Source of the DNA: Orbilia blumenaviensis
Lineage: Eukaryota; Ascomycota; Orbiliomycetes; Orbiliales; Orbiliaceae
Length of the DNA stretch: 64,000 nucleotides
NCBI GenBank assembly: GCA_036872755.1
Contig: JAVHNS010000022.1
Coordinates: forward strand, 124,001 to 188,000
Reading direction: 5' to 3'
Under the pieces are notes generated by a model. The model worked only from the letters and a program-made list of their open reading frames with translations, did not search any database and was not told where the DNA came from. Position numbers and translations under genes: made by a program. Of the stretch, positions 23,087-33,363 are shown one piece after another (position 1 is the first letter of the stretch; each line of letters begins with the position of its first letter).

Positions 23087-24506
23087 GAAGCCATTATTAA
23101 GCAGGTCGAGCTACGGTTTGTGATGTGGTCTTATAGCAGTGCAATTGTATTAACGTTGTCGACGATGAAGTCATAATCGAAGTTTGGGCAGGCCGAAGCC
23201 GGAAAGGCCCCGAAACTGTTGCATTTTAATGAAACAACGCAATTACCTAGATAGAACCCCAGTTCTTGAATTACCCTCGAGGCCGACGATTTGTACTCTA
23301 TTATACTCCAATTGATTCGACGAAAGGTTCGGAGCTCTATACATACGAAGGTGAATCGAAATTTGTCATGATAGTTATACCGTTGAATCTACGGCCGCAC
23401 ACTTGGAGTATCGCGTGTTCCGGGCCATCCGGTATGAAATCCATATTTTGGGTGAATTGGGCTTAGACGATTTGCAATTTGTATGATATGTTACCGAGTC
23501 TATAGTAACTTTGTTGAGTAATCAAATGAATCCACCCATCAACTTGAATACATTGCACACCGGTATTCTTCGGATCCTTCATCCCACTTTCTAGGGTACT
23601 GATTTTTGCAGTTAGGTTAACAGGCTGTCGAGCATCGCCGACCGCATTCGATATGGACCGGCCCAACAATTTCCACCAAGCTAAGGTGCAGGGTTTGAAG
23701 GGGACTTAAAAATGCAAATATCGTCCTTGTCTATTGATTTCCTGTCTCTCGAGTCTAAAAATCGGGTATATACTGTGAACGGCCACGTTGGTCTCCATCT
23801 GTATGTGCGTGAAGTTTGCCCTTCCGCGGAATCTATGCGCAGTGTTAGGCTCGCGAAATTTTGAGCCCATAAAAGTACTGGCGAGGCATATGGGAATCGA
23901 GCGGTCCATATTTACATACAAAATTCCTATTAATATATACTTGCTCATACAAAATATGGTTAATATTGAAATCCCTTATTGCTTCAGAGACACGCAAGGG
24001 TACTTGGCCCTGGTACTGCTTTATTTGGCAGCCGGGGGCTCTATTCTACTGGAATACAACCGACTACGCCTAAGGGTGTCACAATAAGAAGAGAGGGTGT
24101 GAACGAGTGATTCGCCAAGACACCTTCAAGGTCTTCAGGATAAGCGGTATATCGAGCAATATCACAGCATTCAGCTGACAAAGTTTGATTAAACCTTGCT
24201 AGTTGCGCATAAACGCTTCATATTCTTCTTGCCACCAAATGCGGCATGAATCTGTATATGGGTGCGTATAGACTCAACAATACCGCACTTAACACAAAGT
24301 AGTATTATAAATTGTACTAGTCTCGAGATACTAGGTATGCGTGAGGTCGAACTTCGGTCGCACTTTTCGTTACATGCTAATATATATATGCAGACTCGGT
24401 TTAAGGCATCATTTTAGCTTATTTCTGAAGCCAGGAGATGTCTATCGCTACGACCAAATGGTGAACCGCCCTAGTATGCTGTATAGATACGGCCACACAT
24501 CAGAAT
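23087..24506. other. Spacer between RKI1 and the repeat protein
   Basis: Divergent promoters for RKI1 (minus) and the secreted repeat protein (plus). An open frame at 23788-24087 is short and without recognisable features. An ATATATAT tract lies near 24381, about 125 bases upstream of the next start. Confidence 0.5.
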
Positions 24507-27500
24507 ATGATAAGATCCGATTTTAACACCATAAATTTGCTTGTGCTTCAACTGCTTGCACCGCAGTTTGCTGCTGCTTGGTACCAACTCAACATCGAAA
24601 CGGAGCCTGGAAGTTGGTTCCGCCGGAACAGCGCCCCAAATTTGGACCCCGACACATATAGCGACTACCGCGACCTTTCCCAATGTTACCGTACCCCTAA
24701 AGCGCGACCGACTGTCTTCAAAGCCATAGCCATTTGGAACAGGTATAGATATGATGCAACCCCCGATATCCGCTCCGTCGGGTTCTATAATAGTTCTCAT
24801 TGCGACACTCTGAAGGTTGGAAATGGGAAATACGAAGTTAGAAGCATTCCATACATGGTCATTACTATTGATGCTACTAAACTCGACGGTATTAGTGTTA
24901 TTGATCTCGATAAGTCAGGAACCGAAGAATTTGCGGCGTCTTGGAAACCAGTGGATCTGGAGAGAGAGCGACGGGCTGGGGGGTTCCTGGTAGATGTGTC
25001 CGACACAATGCTCAGCGATTCAATTTTGGTCTGGCGCGAAGAAGGAGACCGAGAAAACTTGGGTGGGGAACAAGGCTGGGAGCCGATAACGGGTGGAATA
25101 ACACATGTCAATCCTGGTGTTTGGAATCATTTGACCAGTCCAATGGCGGGTGTGTATCTCAGGGAAATCACCGAGAGAATTCTCTATCCCGGGTGGATGA
25201 ACATTCCTGGGGCAGCAGATATATTGGTGCGTAGACTACGTGGTGTTATGGGAAATCTGAGGCTTAGTGGTCGGCCAGATATCGAGCTGCAGAATGCGCC
25301 AGAAGTCGAGTCCCCCGTTGAGCAGCTACATGCGTCAATAGAACAGGCGAAGCCATATGCCTCCCATCCTTTCATAAGGGTTCGATCTATGCCAGGAATG
25401 ATATTCAAGGCTCGGGCTCACAAAAGTATTGTCGCCCAAAGGTCAACGGCAGCCAGTCAGGGACAGTCGAGCTCTGTTGCAGAGCAGCTGGAGCACTCTC
25501 TTGTGAATATTATATCGAAGCCTTTGGAGAAACTAAAGACTACAGTCTTTTCTGAGTCAGCCATAAGGAACAATTTTCTGGAAATAGGGAACAAAGACTT
25601 GTGGATGGCGGGCATATTATCACAATGGGAGTATGTCACTTCGGTACTAAGATACGCCCGAAATGTCTATTTACAATACGAATCAGATCACGGACGAGGA
25701 ATTTTACAGGCGCCGCCATCACAACTACCGAACTGGCCCGAAGATCGAGCAAAGGTCTCCTCAGAGAGAGGGATACAAACGGAGCCACTGAAATCGGAAA
25801 TCGGAACCCAAACGAATACTAAGATACGGACTCAGGCAGATATAGAATTACAAACTGATCCGATACAATCAGAAATAGAGACTCAGACGGAGCGAAGACC
25901 ATATAGAAGCACAGAAATGGAAATTCAAACAGAGCCCGTTCAATCAGAAACAGAGACACAGACAGAAAGAAGACCATATATAAGTACAGAAATGAAAATA
26001 CAAACAGATCCTGTTCAGTCGGAAATAGAGACTCAGACGGAACGAAGACCACATATAAGCACGGAAATGGAAATACAAACAGAGCCCATTCAATCGGAAA
26101 TAGAAACACAGACGGAAAGGAGGCGACCGATATTGTCAGAAACGGAAATCCAGACCGAACCAACATGGACTGAAATACAAATACAAACCGAAGAGCGGAG
26201 AGTGCCCCAATCAGAAATGGAGATGCAAACAGAACCTACAGGCTCAGAAATGCAAATACAGACTGAAAACGATGTTCCACCACAAGCAGAAACGGAAGTG
26301 CAAACAGAGGGACCAATGAGAGTGGAAACAACGATACAGACGGAAGAACTCCCACAGTCAGAAATCGGGATGCAGACTGAAGGACCGATGCGAGCGGAAA
26401 CAGAGATACAGACAGAAGGCACTCGGCAATCTGAAATCGGCATACAGACTGAAAGGCCAATGCGATTAGAGGGAGTAGTTCAAACGGAGGGCCAGGTAGG
26501 GTATGAGATCGGGGTGCAGACCGACGGGCCGATACAGACTGAAGAACAAGTACAAACGGAAGAAATACTACGGCCACATATAGGTATACAAACGGAAGAA
26601 TGGCTGCGGCCAGAAGGTGCGATGCAAACGGAACAAATACAATACGAGCAAATGCAGCTACGAGACGAAGAACGACCGAGTCTAGTAGAAGAAGTACGGC
26701 CAGAAGCAGCTTCAGTGGGCCGCGCTTCACCACATCGGTCAGAAGGGCAAATGGAATTATGGCCAGGGGTACAGATACGGATAAATCCAGAGAATGAAAT
26801 CCGATCAGCACGCGCTTCAGTGCGCCAGACCTCACGAGTTGAGTCAGAAGCTAGCGCGGTGCAGCAAAATCTACGAGTTCAACCGGAGGAAGGATCTATT
26901 TACCAGTCGGAAGAAGGTGGGCTAGTGGAAGAAGCAGAGAATGGACTTTCAGGGAGCGAAGAGGATGTGGGCTTAGTAAACAATCCAGGATATCTGTCTG
27001 AATTGGAGGTGGACCTAGTATCAGAATCAGGCTCACTCTATGAGCCGTCGCAGGACCGATCAGAATCAGGCTCACTCTACGAGCCTTCACGAGAGCCTTC
27101 AGAAGCAGGCTGGCAGGGGCCATCGCTGTTAAATGAGCCAGGAAGAATACAGCCAGGAAGACGAATACAGCTCGGAAGAATAATACAACCAGAGGAGCAA
27201 ATACAGCCAGAGGAGCAGATACAGCCAGAGGAGCAAATACAGCCAGAGGAGCAAATACAACTAGAGGAGCAAATACAACTAGAGGATCAAATTCAACCAG
27301 AGGATCAAATTCAACCAGAGGATCAAATTCAACCAGAGGAACAGATACGATTAGGCGATCAAATCAACCCAGAAGATTTACTGGTTCCAGAACTAGAGCA
27401 AGAAATGCAGTCAGAAGTAGAAATACAATCCGATGTGGAAGATGAGAGCTTAGGAGGTCAACTACAGATCGAAAACTTCCTACTGCGAAATAATTTCTAC

Positions 27501-27971
27501 CAGCAATCTGCCAATTCCGCGAACATTAATACCGGCAGGAACCAAAACGCCAACGCAGGGGATAACCTCAGGGGTCTTGAAGATATTGAGCCAGAATTTC
27601 TAGACCCACGACATATTCTTAGATTTAGAAATTCAGTGGGGCGCTTACTGGACAATATGTATCCCATCCAAAACCCTAGTAATTCCATATTGGAAGGCGA
27701 TGCTTTGCTTGGCAACAATCCAAGCCAAGACCCTTCCGATTACTTGATACAAAAGCTACGAGAAGCTGGCCTTGAACCCCAAGAAATGAGCCTTTATGAT
27801 TTCCCCGGGGAGTCATATACATTGGAAGCTGAATATGGAGATTCCGATGATGATCTTTTGGAAGCCCCAAGGAGATCTAGGAATCGGGGCAGGAGGCAGG
27901 CTTTACCTGATCTAAGACCAAGAGGTCCACCTATCGAAGAGGAAATTGCCCGACAAAACCTGAATGGCTGA
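24507..27971 (+). CDS. Secreted repeat protein with QT(E/D/N) array and hexapeptide array
   Basis: Single-exon frame of 1154 residues; function unknown. The N-terminus has a signal peptide (hydrophobic core INLLVLQLLAPQFAAA) with probable cleavage before WYQL. A globular domain of about 200 residues follows. It has two Cys (in DLSQCYRT and SSHCDTL), an AIAIWNR strand and a SVGFYNSSHC strand. The same pattern recurs in the protein at 46651-47925, so the two are paralogues of one family. Residues of roughly 210-420 are mixed helical. Residues 423-708 carry 25 QT(E/D/N) units, alternating early on with RRPYIST-type linkers. Residues 710-890 are Glu/Ser-rich, with a 13-residue duplication (SESGSLYEPS). 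Residues 893-952 are ten IQPEEQ-type hexapeptides. A C-terminal segment of about 170 residues ends basic/acidic (RRSRNRGRRQ). No Cys is visible in the repeat part. A cell-wall, adhesive or matrix role is plausible but is inference. Confidence 0.88.
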   Translation: MIRSDFNTINLLVLQLLAPQFAAAWYQLNIETEPGSWFRRNSAPNLDPDTYSDYRDLSQCYRTPKARPTVFKAIAIWNRYRYDATPDIRSVGFYNSSHCDTLKVGNGKYEVRSIPYMVITIDATKLDGISVIDLDKSGTEEFAASWKPVDLERERRAGGFLVDVSDTMLSDSILVWREEGDRENLGGEQGWEPITGGITHVNPGVWNHLTSPMAGVYLREITERILYPGWMNIPGAADILVRRLRGVMGNLRLSGRPDIELQNAPEVESPVEQLHASIEQAKPYASHPFIRVRSMPGMIFKARAHKSIVAQRSTAASQGQSSSVAEQLEHSLVNIISKPLEKLKTTVFSESAIRNNFLEIGNKDLWMAGILSQWEYVTSVLRYARNVYLQYESDHGRGILQAPPSQLPNWPEDRAKVSSERGIQTEPLKSEIGTQTNTKIRTQADIELQTDPIQSEIETQTERRPYRSTEMEIQTEPVQSETETQTERRPYISTEMKIQTDPVQSEIETQTERRPHISTEMEIQTEPIQSEIETQTERRRPILSETEIQTEPTWTEIQIQTEERRVPQSEMEMQTEPTGSEMQIQTENDVPPQAETEVQTEGPMRVETTIQTEELPQSEIGMQTEGPMRAETEIQTEGTRQSEIGIQTERPMRLEGVVQTEGQVGYEIGVQTDGPIQTEEQVQTEEILRPHIGIQTEEWLRPEGAMQTEQIQYEQMQLRDEERPSLVEEVRPEAASVGRASPHRSEGQMELWPGVQIRINPENEIRSARASVRQTSRVESEASAVQQNLRVQPEEGSIYQSEEGGLVEEAENGLSGSEEDVGLVNNPGYLSELEVDLVSESGSLYEPSQDRSESGSLYEPSREPSEAGWQGPSLLNEPGRIQPGRRIQLGRIIQPEEQIQPEEQIQPEEQIQPEEQIQLEEQIQLEDQIQPEDQIQPEDQIQPEEQIRLGDQINPEDLLVPELEQEMQSEVEIQSDVEDESLGGQLQIENFLLRNNFYQQSANSANINTGRNQNANAGDNLRGLEDIEPEFLDPRHILRFRNSVGRLLDNMYPIQNPSNSILEGDALLGNNPSQDPSDYLIQKLREAGLEPQEMSLYDFPGESYTLEAEYGDSDDDLLEAPRRSRNRGRRQALPDLRPRGPPIEEEIARQNLNG
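25771..26633 (+). repeat. Coding tandem array of 25 QT(E/D/N) units
   Basis: Inside the secreted repeat protein. The first copies form about 25-residue supra-units (EIETQTERRPYIS then EMEIQTEP); later ones shorten to about 11-13 residues. Copies vary at the DNA level, so the array is old rather than freshly expanded. Confidence 0.9.
27021..27088 (+). repeat. Coding direct repeat, 39-base period
   Basis: Two near-identical 29-base copies (27021-27049 and 27060-27088) encode SESGSLYEPS twice. The few mismatches are mostly silent, which suggests a fairly recent in-frame duplication. Confidence 0.9.
27183..27362 (+). repeat. Ten 18-base units encoding IQPEEQ-type hexapeptides
   Basis: Ten codon-aligned 18-base units, with neighbouring units close to identical (ATACAGCCAGAGGAGCAA type). 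The right-hand copies drift to IQLEDQ, IQPEDQ and IRLGDQ. High DNA identity suggests recent slippage or unequal exchange, so copy number may differ between strains. Confidence 0.95.
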
Positions 27972-29050
27972 TTATGCCATAGAGCCACGGAATTTTCCTA
28001 CCTCAGAGCCAGTAATAAACGACTCTCAACGAATTGAAATTAAGGGCACCACACTTCCGGAATTTGTGATCGCTACTTCTGCTAAACTTAGTTTGAATTG
28101 GCTATGATACTAAATCTATAGAGCCGCAGAAGATGTCTTTAGGGGCTGTATGCGTGTATAATGCTATATATAGAAGACTTCAAATCAATCGAAAATTATG
28201 TAACATTTCCTGCCAGCGCTAGGACTAGTAGAAGTGTAGCTAACCCATCTGTATATCACCTTCCCGGATGTCTCGATAATCCTTCAACCACAAATTTAAG
28301 CGTCAGTGTATATCTTCATACTATATATTGATAATTGCTAAAGGCCGATTTTTTAATTTTAAGACTTTTAAGAACACGAAAACTGGCCGCCTTTTCGCAT
28401 ATACTATAATTGCGAAGGCTTAAAATCAATATGCATAGCCATTTAACTGGTGCGGATAGATACTTTAGGTATCATTGATCGCCCCTGGATCTCAAAAACT
28501 TCAAAAATTGGGAATAGATTTAAACGAAATTGCGAGCTTTTACCACGACACTTCGTGGAGGCTGGTTTGCGAGACTGCCTTTTACTATGTTATTATAGCA
28601 ATTCAATAATAGGGATCCTTATTAGTCTACGAGACTATTCTGGCTATCTCCAGGTCTCAAAATCGAACTAATTCCATTCCCCATTTTCAAGGATGCGAAG
28701 AGGATACACAACTGATGCATGCGCATGCATTCAAACCGACAAGTCTCGTAACCACCAAATGGCAAGGTACAAAGTACAACAGTATATTGTGTTGTTCTTG
28801 TTGACCAATCAAAAACATTTGAATTTTCTGGCATCCTCCACACCCCACCAACACCACCACCAATCGCATCCAAAAAGCCACAGTGCGACCATAAACCCCG
28901 GACATAAGTGGAGAGACACAGCGATAATAAGTCGCACGGCAGACTGCATGGCGGAGACCTCAGATCTGAGGTCTTTAGGTACATTCACTTTTCACCTTAT
29001 ACTTTTAGGGCTGCGTCACGTTGAATTCTAACAAGCTGGTATTTTAATCT
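27972..29050. other. Spacer before TYW1
   Basis: About 1.1 kb of A/T-rich sequence with no coding signal I trust. An open frame at 28622-28984 (minus) overlaps the presumed TYW1 promoter and is rejected. Confidence 0.5.
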
Positions 29051-31471
29051 ATGACAGACCTCATCGAGCTATGGCATACTTTACGAGTTCCACTTATTAT
29101 CGCTATCGGCGCTATATATATTGTCCTGCGCCTGAGGAAAGTCTTCTTAACACGAAGACCTGTTCTTACTACTCCTCCGAGCCCATCTAAGCTCGAGCCG
29201 CAGCTCTGTGCAGAGCCTGATGGCACTGTTATCCTTCCCGAAAAGTTTGAGGCCACTTCTGTATCCAACAAGAGGCGAAAATTGTCCCCCCCTAAGCATG
29301 TGCCGAAGCGAATCGCTGGTTCTGAAGTACGAAAGAAAAAGCCAGTAGCTCCAAACGAGGATGCCCCAGCAAACGTTGAGGAGACTACAGCCTCCGACGA
29401 AAAATCGATACAAGTCTTTATATTCTACTCATCCTTAACCGGATCCACCGCTAAATACGCTGAAAAGCTATCGAAGGACCTATTTTCAGAGCCATTGCAT
29501 GTGCCAAAACCGACGCCTCCATCGGTCGGCACTGACGATGTACGGCCTAGTGTCGAGAAGGCGAAATTTCTCCCACCTATTGTCGAAAATCTTGACTATC
29601 TCGACTTGGATGACTATTTTATATCCCCAGCCAGTGTCAAGGGACCAAATACGAGCTCGGTATACCTCCTGCTGATTCCGACCTATGAAATAACTTCCCC
29701 AGTAGATGCTTTCCTCGAACATCTTTCCGAAACCCACCATGATTTCCGCATAGACACTCGTCCTCTCCGGTCCGTAGCTGGATTTTCAGTGTTTGGGTTT
29801 GGGGATAAGGAAGGTTGGCCGATGGAAGAAGGTCGAGGTGGTGGCATATTCTGTGGTCAGGCAAAGGAAGCGGATAGATGGATGTCTAAACTTACCGGCG
29901 GGAAACGTTTATTCCCTATTGGTATGGGAGATGTCAAAGGCGATGTCCTAGGCAATATGGATGAGTGGAGAAAGCATCTGGAAATTGCGCTTGATGACTT
30001 AGCCGCAGGCGAGATCATTGCTGAATCCACAGGAATGGACAGTGAAGACGAAGAAGATCTTGCTCAGGACGCAGCTACCACTGAGCCTCTGGTTGACGTT
30101 GAGGATATCGGGAACTCTATGCGATCTTCGAAGCCACCCAAAGCCAAGAAGCCTGCGGCCCCACTCGCGATTGATTTTACAACAACCAACCCGCGAACTT
30201 CAAAATTGAAAGAAATGGTCCCTACATCTTCTCCCACACATGCTGCCCTTACAAAACAGGGTTACACAATCGTCGGTTCTCACTCCGGTGTCAAACTTTG
30301 TCGTTGGACTAAATCAGCCCTTCGCGGTCGAGGCTCATGTTACAAGTATTCATTCTATGGCATTAAATCGCATCTCTGCATGGAAACAACACCATCCCTC
30401 TCCTGCAGTAACAAATGCGTATTCTGCTGGAGACACGGTACGAATCCCGTCTCTACAACTTGGAACTGGGTCGTTGACCCCCCAGAGATGATCCTCTCGG
30501 GAGCCATGGAGGGACATTACCAAAAGATAAAGATACTCAAGGGTGTTCCCGGTATACGTGCGGACCGATTCGCCGAAGCTTTCAGAATACGGCATTGCGC
30601 TCTCAGTCTCGTTGGGGAACCTATATTCTATCCCCATATAAACGAATTCCTAGAGATGCTGCATTCCCGTCATATATCTAGCTTCTTGGTGTGCAATGCT
30701 CAACACCCTGACCAACTTGCGCGGCTCAAATATGTCACGCAGTTATATGTCAGTATTGATGCGTCGAATAAGGAGTCTCTAAGAAGGATTGATAGACCCC
30801 TGCATCGTGACTTCTGGGAGAGGTTTATGAAATGCTTGGATATTATCAAGGCAAAAAAGGATCGCATGCGAACAGTATACCGTCTCACCCTTGTCAAAGG
30901 CTTCAACATTGAAGATGAAGTCGAAGGGTATGCAACTCTCGTAGAGAAGGGTCTGCCAGCATTTGTTGAAATCAAAGGAGTTACATATTGCGGCACCTCA
31001 ACATCAGTCGGTGCAGGGTTATCGATGCAGAATGTTCCGTTCTACGAGGAAGTCTGCGAGTTCGTTAAACGACTTAACGAGGCATTACAGAAACGAGGAC
31101 TCGGATACGGTATTGCGGCGGAGCATGCACATAGCTGTTGTATTCTGATCGCGAGTAACGATTACTTCATCGATGGTAGGTGGCATACTGTTATTGATTA
31201 CCAAAAGTTCTTTCAGTTATTGGAAGAGGGTAAAGAGTTCGGCCCATTGGATTACGTGGGACCCCCAACAGAGGAGTGGGCAGTTTGGGGGAATGGAGGT
31301 TTCAACGTAAGTATAACCGTTCCCACTAATTATCTGAGGAAACATGGTTACTAATGACAAACATCCTACCAGCCCGCGGATGAGAGAGTGTATAAGAAAG
31401 GAAAGCATAAAGGAAAGACCGCGGCGGAAGTTGCGGCGGAGGCGGCGGAGGCAGAGAGTGGATGTGGTTAA
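29051..31471 (+). CDS. TYW1: tRNA 4-demethylwyosine synthase (wybutosine pathway)
   Basis: Radical-SAM enzyme that builds the tricyclic wyosine core on N1-methylguanosine-37 of tRNA-Phe, the second step of wybutosine synthesis. Exons are 29051-31306 and 31373-31471, giving 784 residues. The intron (GTAAGT...TACCAG) removes a premature stop and restores a GGFNPADERVY C-terminus followed by a Lys/Ala-rich tail, as expected for TYW1. An N-terminal hydrophobic segment (residues about 10-26, VPLIIAIGAIYIVLRL) implies membrane anchoring, which fits the ER association reported for the yeast protein. A flavodoxin-like FMN domain spans roughly 118-320 (IFYSSLTGSTAKYAEKL). The radical-SAM cluster motif is C452-x3-C456-x2-C459 within a PSLSCSNKCVFCWRHGT stretch, with the extra C443 typical of the family. 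An acidic linker separates the two domains. Active-site residues look complete. Confidence 0.96.
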
Positions 31472-31772
31472 GAAAGTCCGTTTCACCAGGCCCCAGCGTA
31501 AGATGTACAGTTATATACCAATCGAGATTGAGGACCATAATTGCATCCGGTCAACGATTCAGGCACCGAAATCAGTATGCTATTAGGTACATTATTTGGA
31601 TAAGAGCTACAAGAAATGAATTAATGATTCATGAATTCGGTCATGTAAGCACATTACTAGTGCTTATGTAATTTCTATTGAAAGAAAGGCTAATTTACAG
31701 CCACCTGAACCCGCGCTCTAAGCCACACAAAAGTAAAAGGAGTTCTTGGCCAATAGACTGTTTGATGGCCAC
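31472..31772. other. Convergent 3' ends of TYW1 and XAP5
   Basis: Short spacer between convergent genes; nothing else seen. Confidence 0.5.
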
Positions 31773-33016
31773 TCAACTGAAGAAGAATGAGTTATCGCTC
31801 TTATCTCTTCTAATCATATTTGCGTAATCTTTGTTGGGATCAAACATCTCCCACATGCTTGCCGGGAAGATGTGCTTGTTCCTTTCGTACCATCTTCTAT
31901 CCACTACCTTTGTGACAGTTGGGTCATCTGGCGGCCTATCATTCCCGGATTTTTTATCCTTATCTTTTCCACCAGTGGAAGAAGCAGAAGAGTCATCGAT
32001 TTTGCCATCCTTTAATGTCAATGCCGATGGATAATCGAAAAGCTTTCCGTGAGGGCCGATGGTACCATTTACTATGAAGTAGTAGAACTCGTAGTGCTAG
32101 ACTACCGTTAGCCGAAGCTCATCAATAATTGAAGAATGGTGGAATGCAACTTGCATGAGGAATAATAATTTCACCACGGACGAACATCAAGTCATCAACA
32201 CTGACTCTATGCCATAACCCTCTTGTTCTCCTCGCCCTTTCTAGGAATAACCACACAGCTTCGCCCTTTTTCATTTTACACTCTCCGCCAGGAACATTTG
32301 TTCCATCATAAAATACGAAAGGTATAGAGATTTCCTCGGCACGAATAGAATCCTGGAGTTTGTTGAATTCCTTCCGCAGAGACTCTCGCATTTCTGCTTC
32401 CTTTCTGAGCGACGCTTTGGTAATGATCGTTGGGGCAGGAACAGCTGTGTTGAATTTTCGTTTTGTCACCGTTGTAGATGTGCCTGTTTCTATGCTTTTC
32501 TCTGGAGGTGGCGTAGATGCCGCAGCAGGTGTGCCACTACGAGACGGGTTTGCAGATGTTGGTAACGGAGAAGGTGTTATCGATGGGGCTGAGGAATCAT
32601 CGTCGCCGTCGCCGTCATCAAAGGATAGAAGTCCACGTGATGTCGCTGTCTTTTTGCGCTTTTTTGGCGCTGGAGGCTTTACATTGCTAATTTTGTTAGT
32701 CCTACTCTTAGGCTTGAGATCTCAAAGGGATGCTATGGGGCCGTGGGGGAATGCCTCACCCATCGCTTCCGACGCTACCAGCACGACTGCCACCTGTAGA
32801 CCCCGGGGCGGATTGATTCGCATTTGCAGCCTCACGTTCCTTCTGCTCGACAAGTTCGGCGCGACGCTTTTTGAAGTCGGAAAGATGGACGAGACCGACA
32901 GTCTGAGATTTCAGGACATCTTCGAGGGTTTCGTTCTGAGACGTGAATCGGAAGTTATGAGTTGGACGGTCCACCGCCGGTGTTGACGGTTTACCATTTT
33001 GGTTTGACGGCGGCAT
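31773..33016 (-). CDS. XAP5/FAM50 family nuclear protein, three exons
   Basis: Homologue of the conserved XAP5/FAM50 family: nuclear proteins linked to chromatin, transcription and splicing in animals, plants and fission yeast. Exons on the minus strand are 33016-32760, 32686-32155 and 32096-31773, giving 370 residues. The N-terminus carries the family motif TVGLVHLSDFKKRR and an Ala/Gly/Ser linker. A Lys-rich nuclear-localisation-like segment (PKKRKK) and an acidic patch follow. The C-terminal XAP5 domain is well preserved: FVFYDGTNVPGG, VSVDDLMFVRGEIIIPHH, YEFYYFIVNGTIGPHG and VVDRRWYERNKHIFPASMWE. The second intron (32097-32154) starts with GCAAGT, a non-canonical GC-AG donor. Without it the conserved domain would be cut at an early stop. 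The first intron is GTGAGG...TTAG with a CTAAC branch close to the acceptor. Confidence 0.93.
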
Positions 33017-33363
33017 GCTTGACGTACGAAGCCGTCTTTATGGCGTTCAAGAAGATATTGCTGCTATGGATGGTGTCACGAGGAAGATGTTATAGGAAGT
33101 ATCAGATGGGCGATTCCAAAAGTCGCGGACTCAATTCCAGCCAAGACCGAGGCCACCGCCATACTCAACACGAAAAATACCACAGGTTGGTGGCTTTTCC
33201 TCGGCGACTTTCGATTGGATCAGAGTGTGGCATTCAGACGTTAGCAAATCAGAGGTGCATGTTCACGCGAGATTTTCTAGATATGCGATATCTCAATATT
33301 TTATTATGCTAAAGTTGACCCAAAGGTTCTTTCCTCTCCTATAGTCCCCCAAGTGGTCCCAAA
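33017..33363. other. XAP5 promoter / 3' flank of the DUF6697-like gene
   Basis: Short tandem spacer on the minus strand with no other gene. Confidence 0.45.

Noticed and set aside
25819..26835. Long minus-strand frames opposite the QTE array (Ser/Val/Phe-rich)
   Set aside because: Mirror images of the repeat codons on the other strand; no independent start context or domain.
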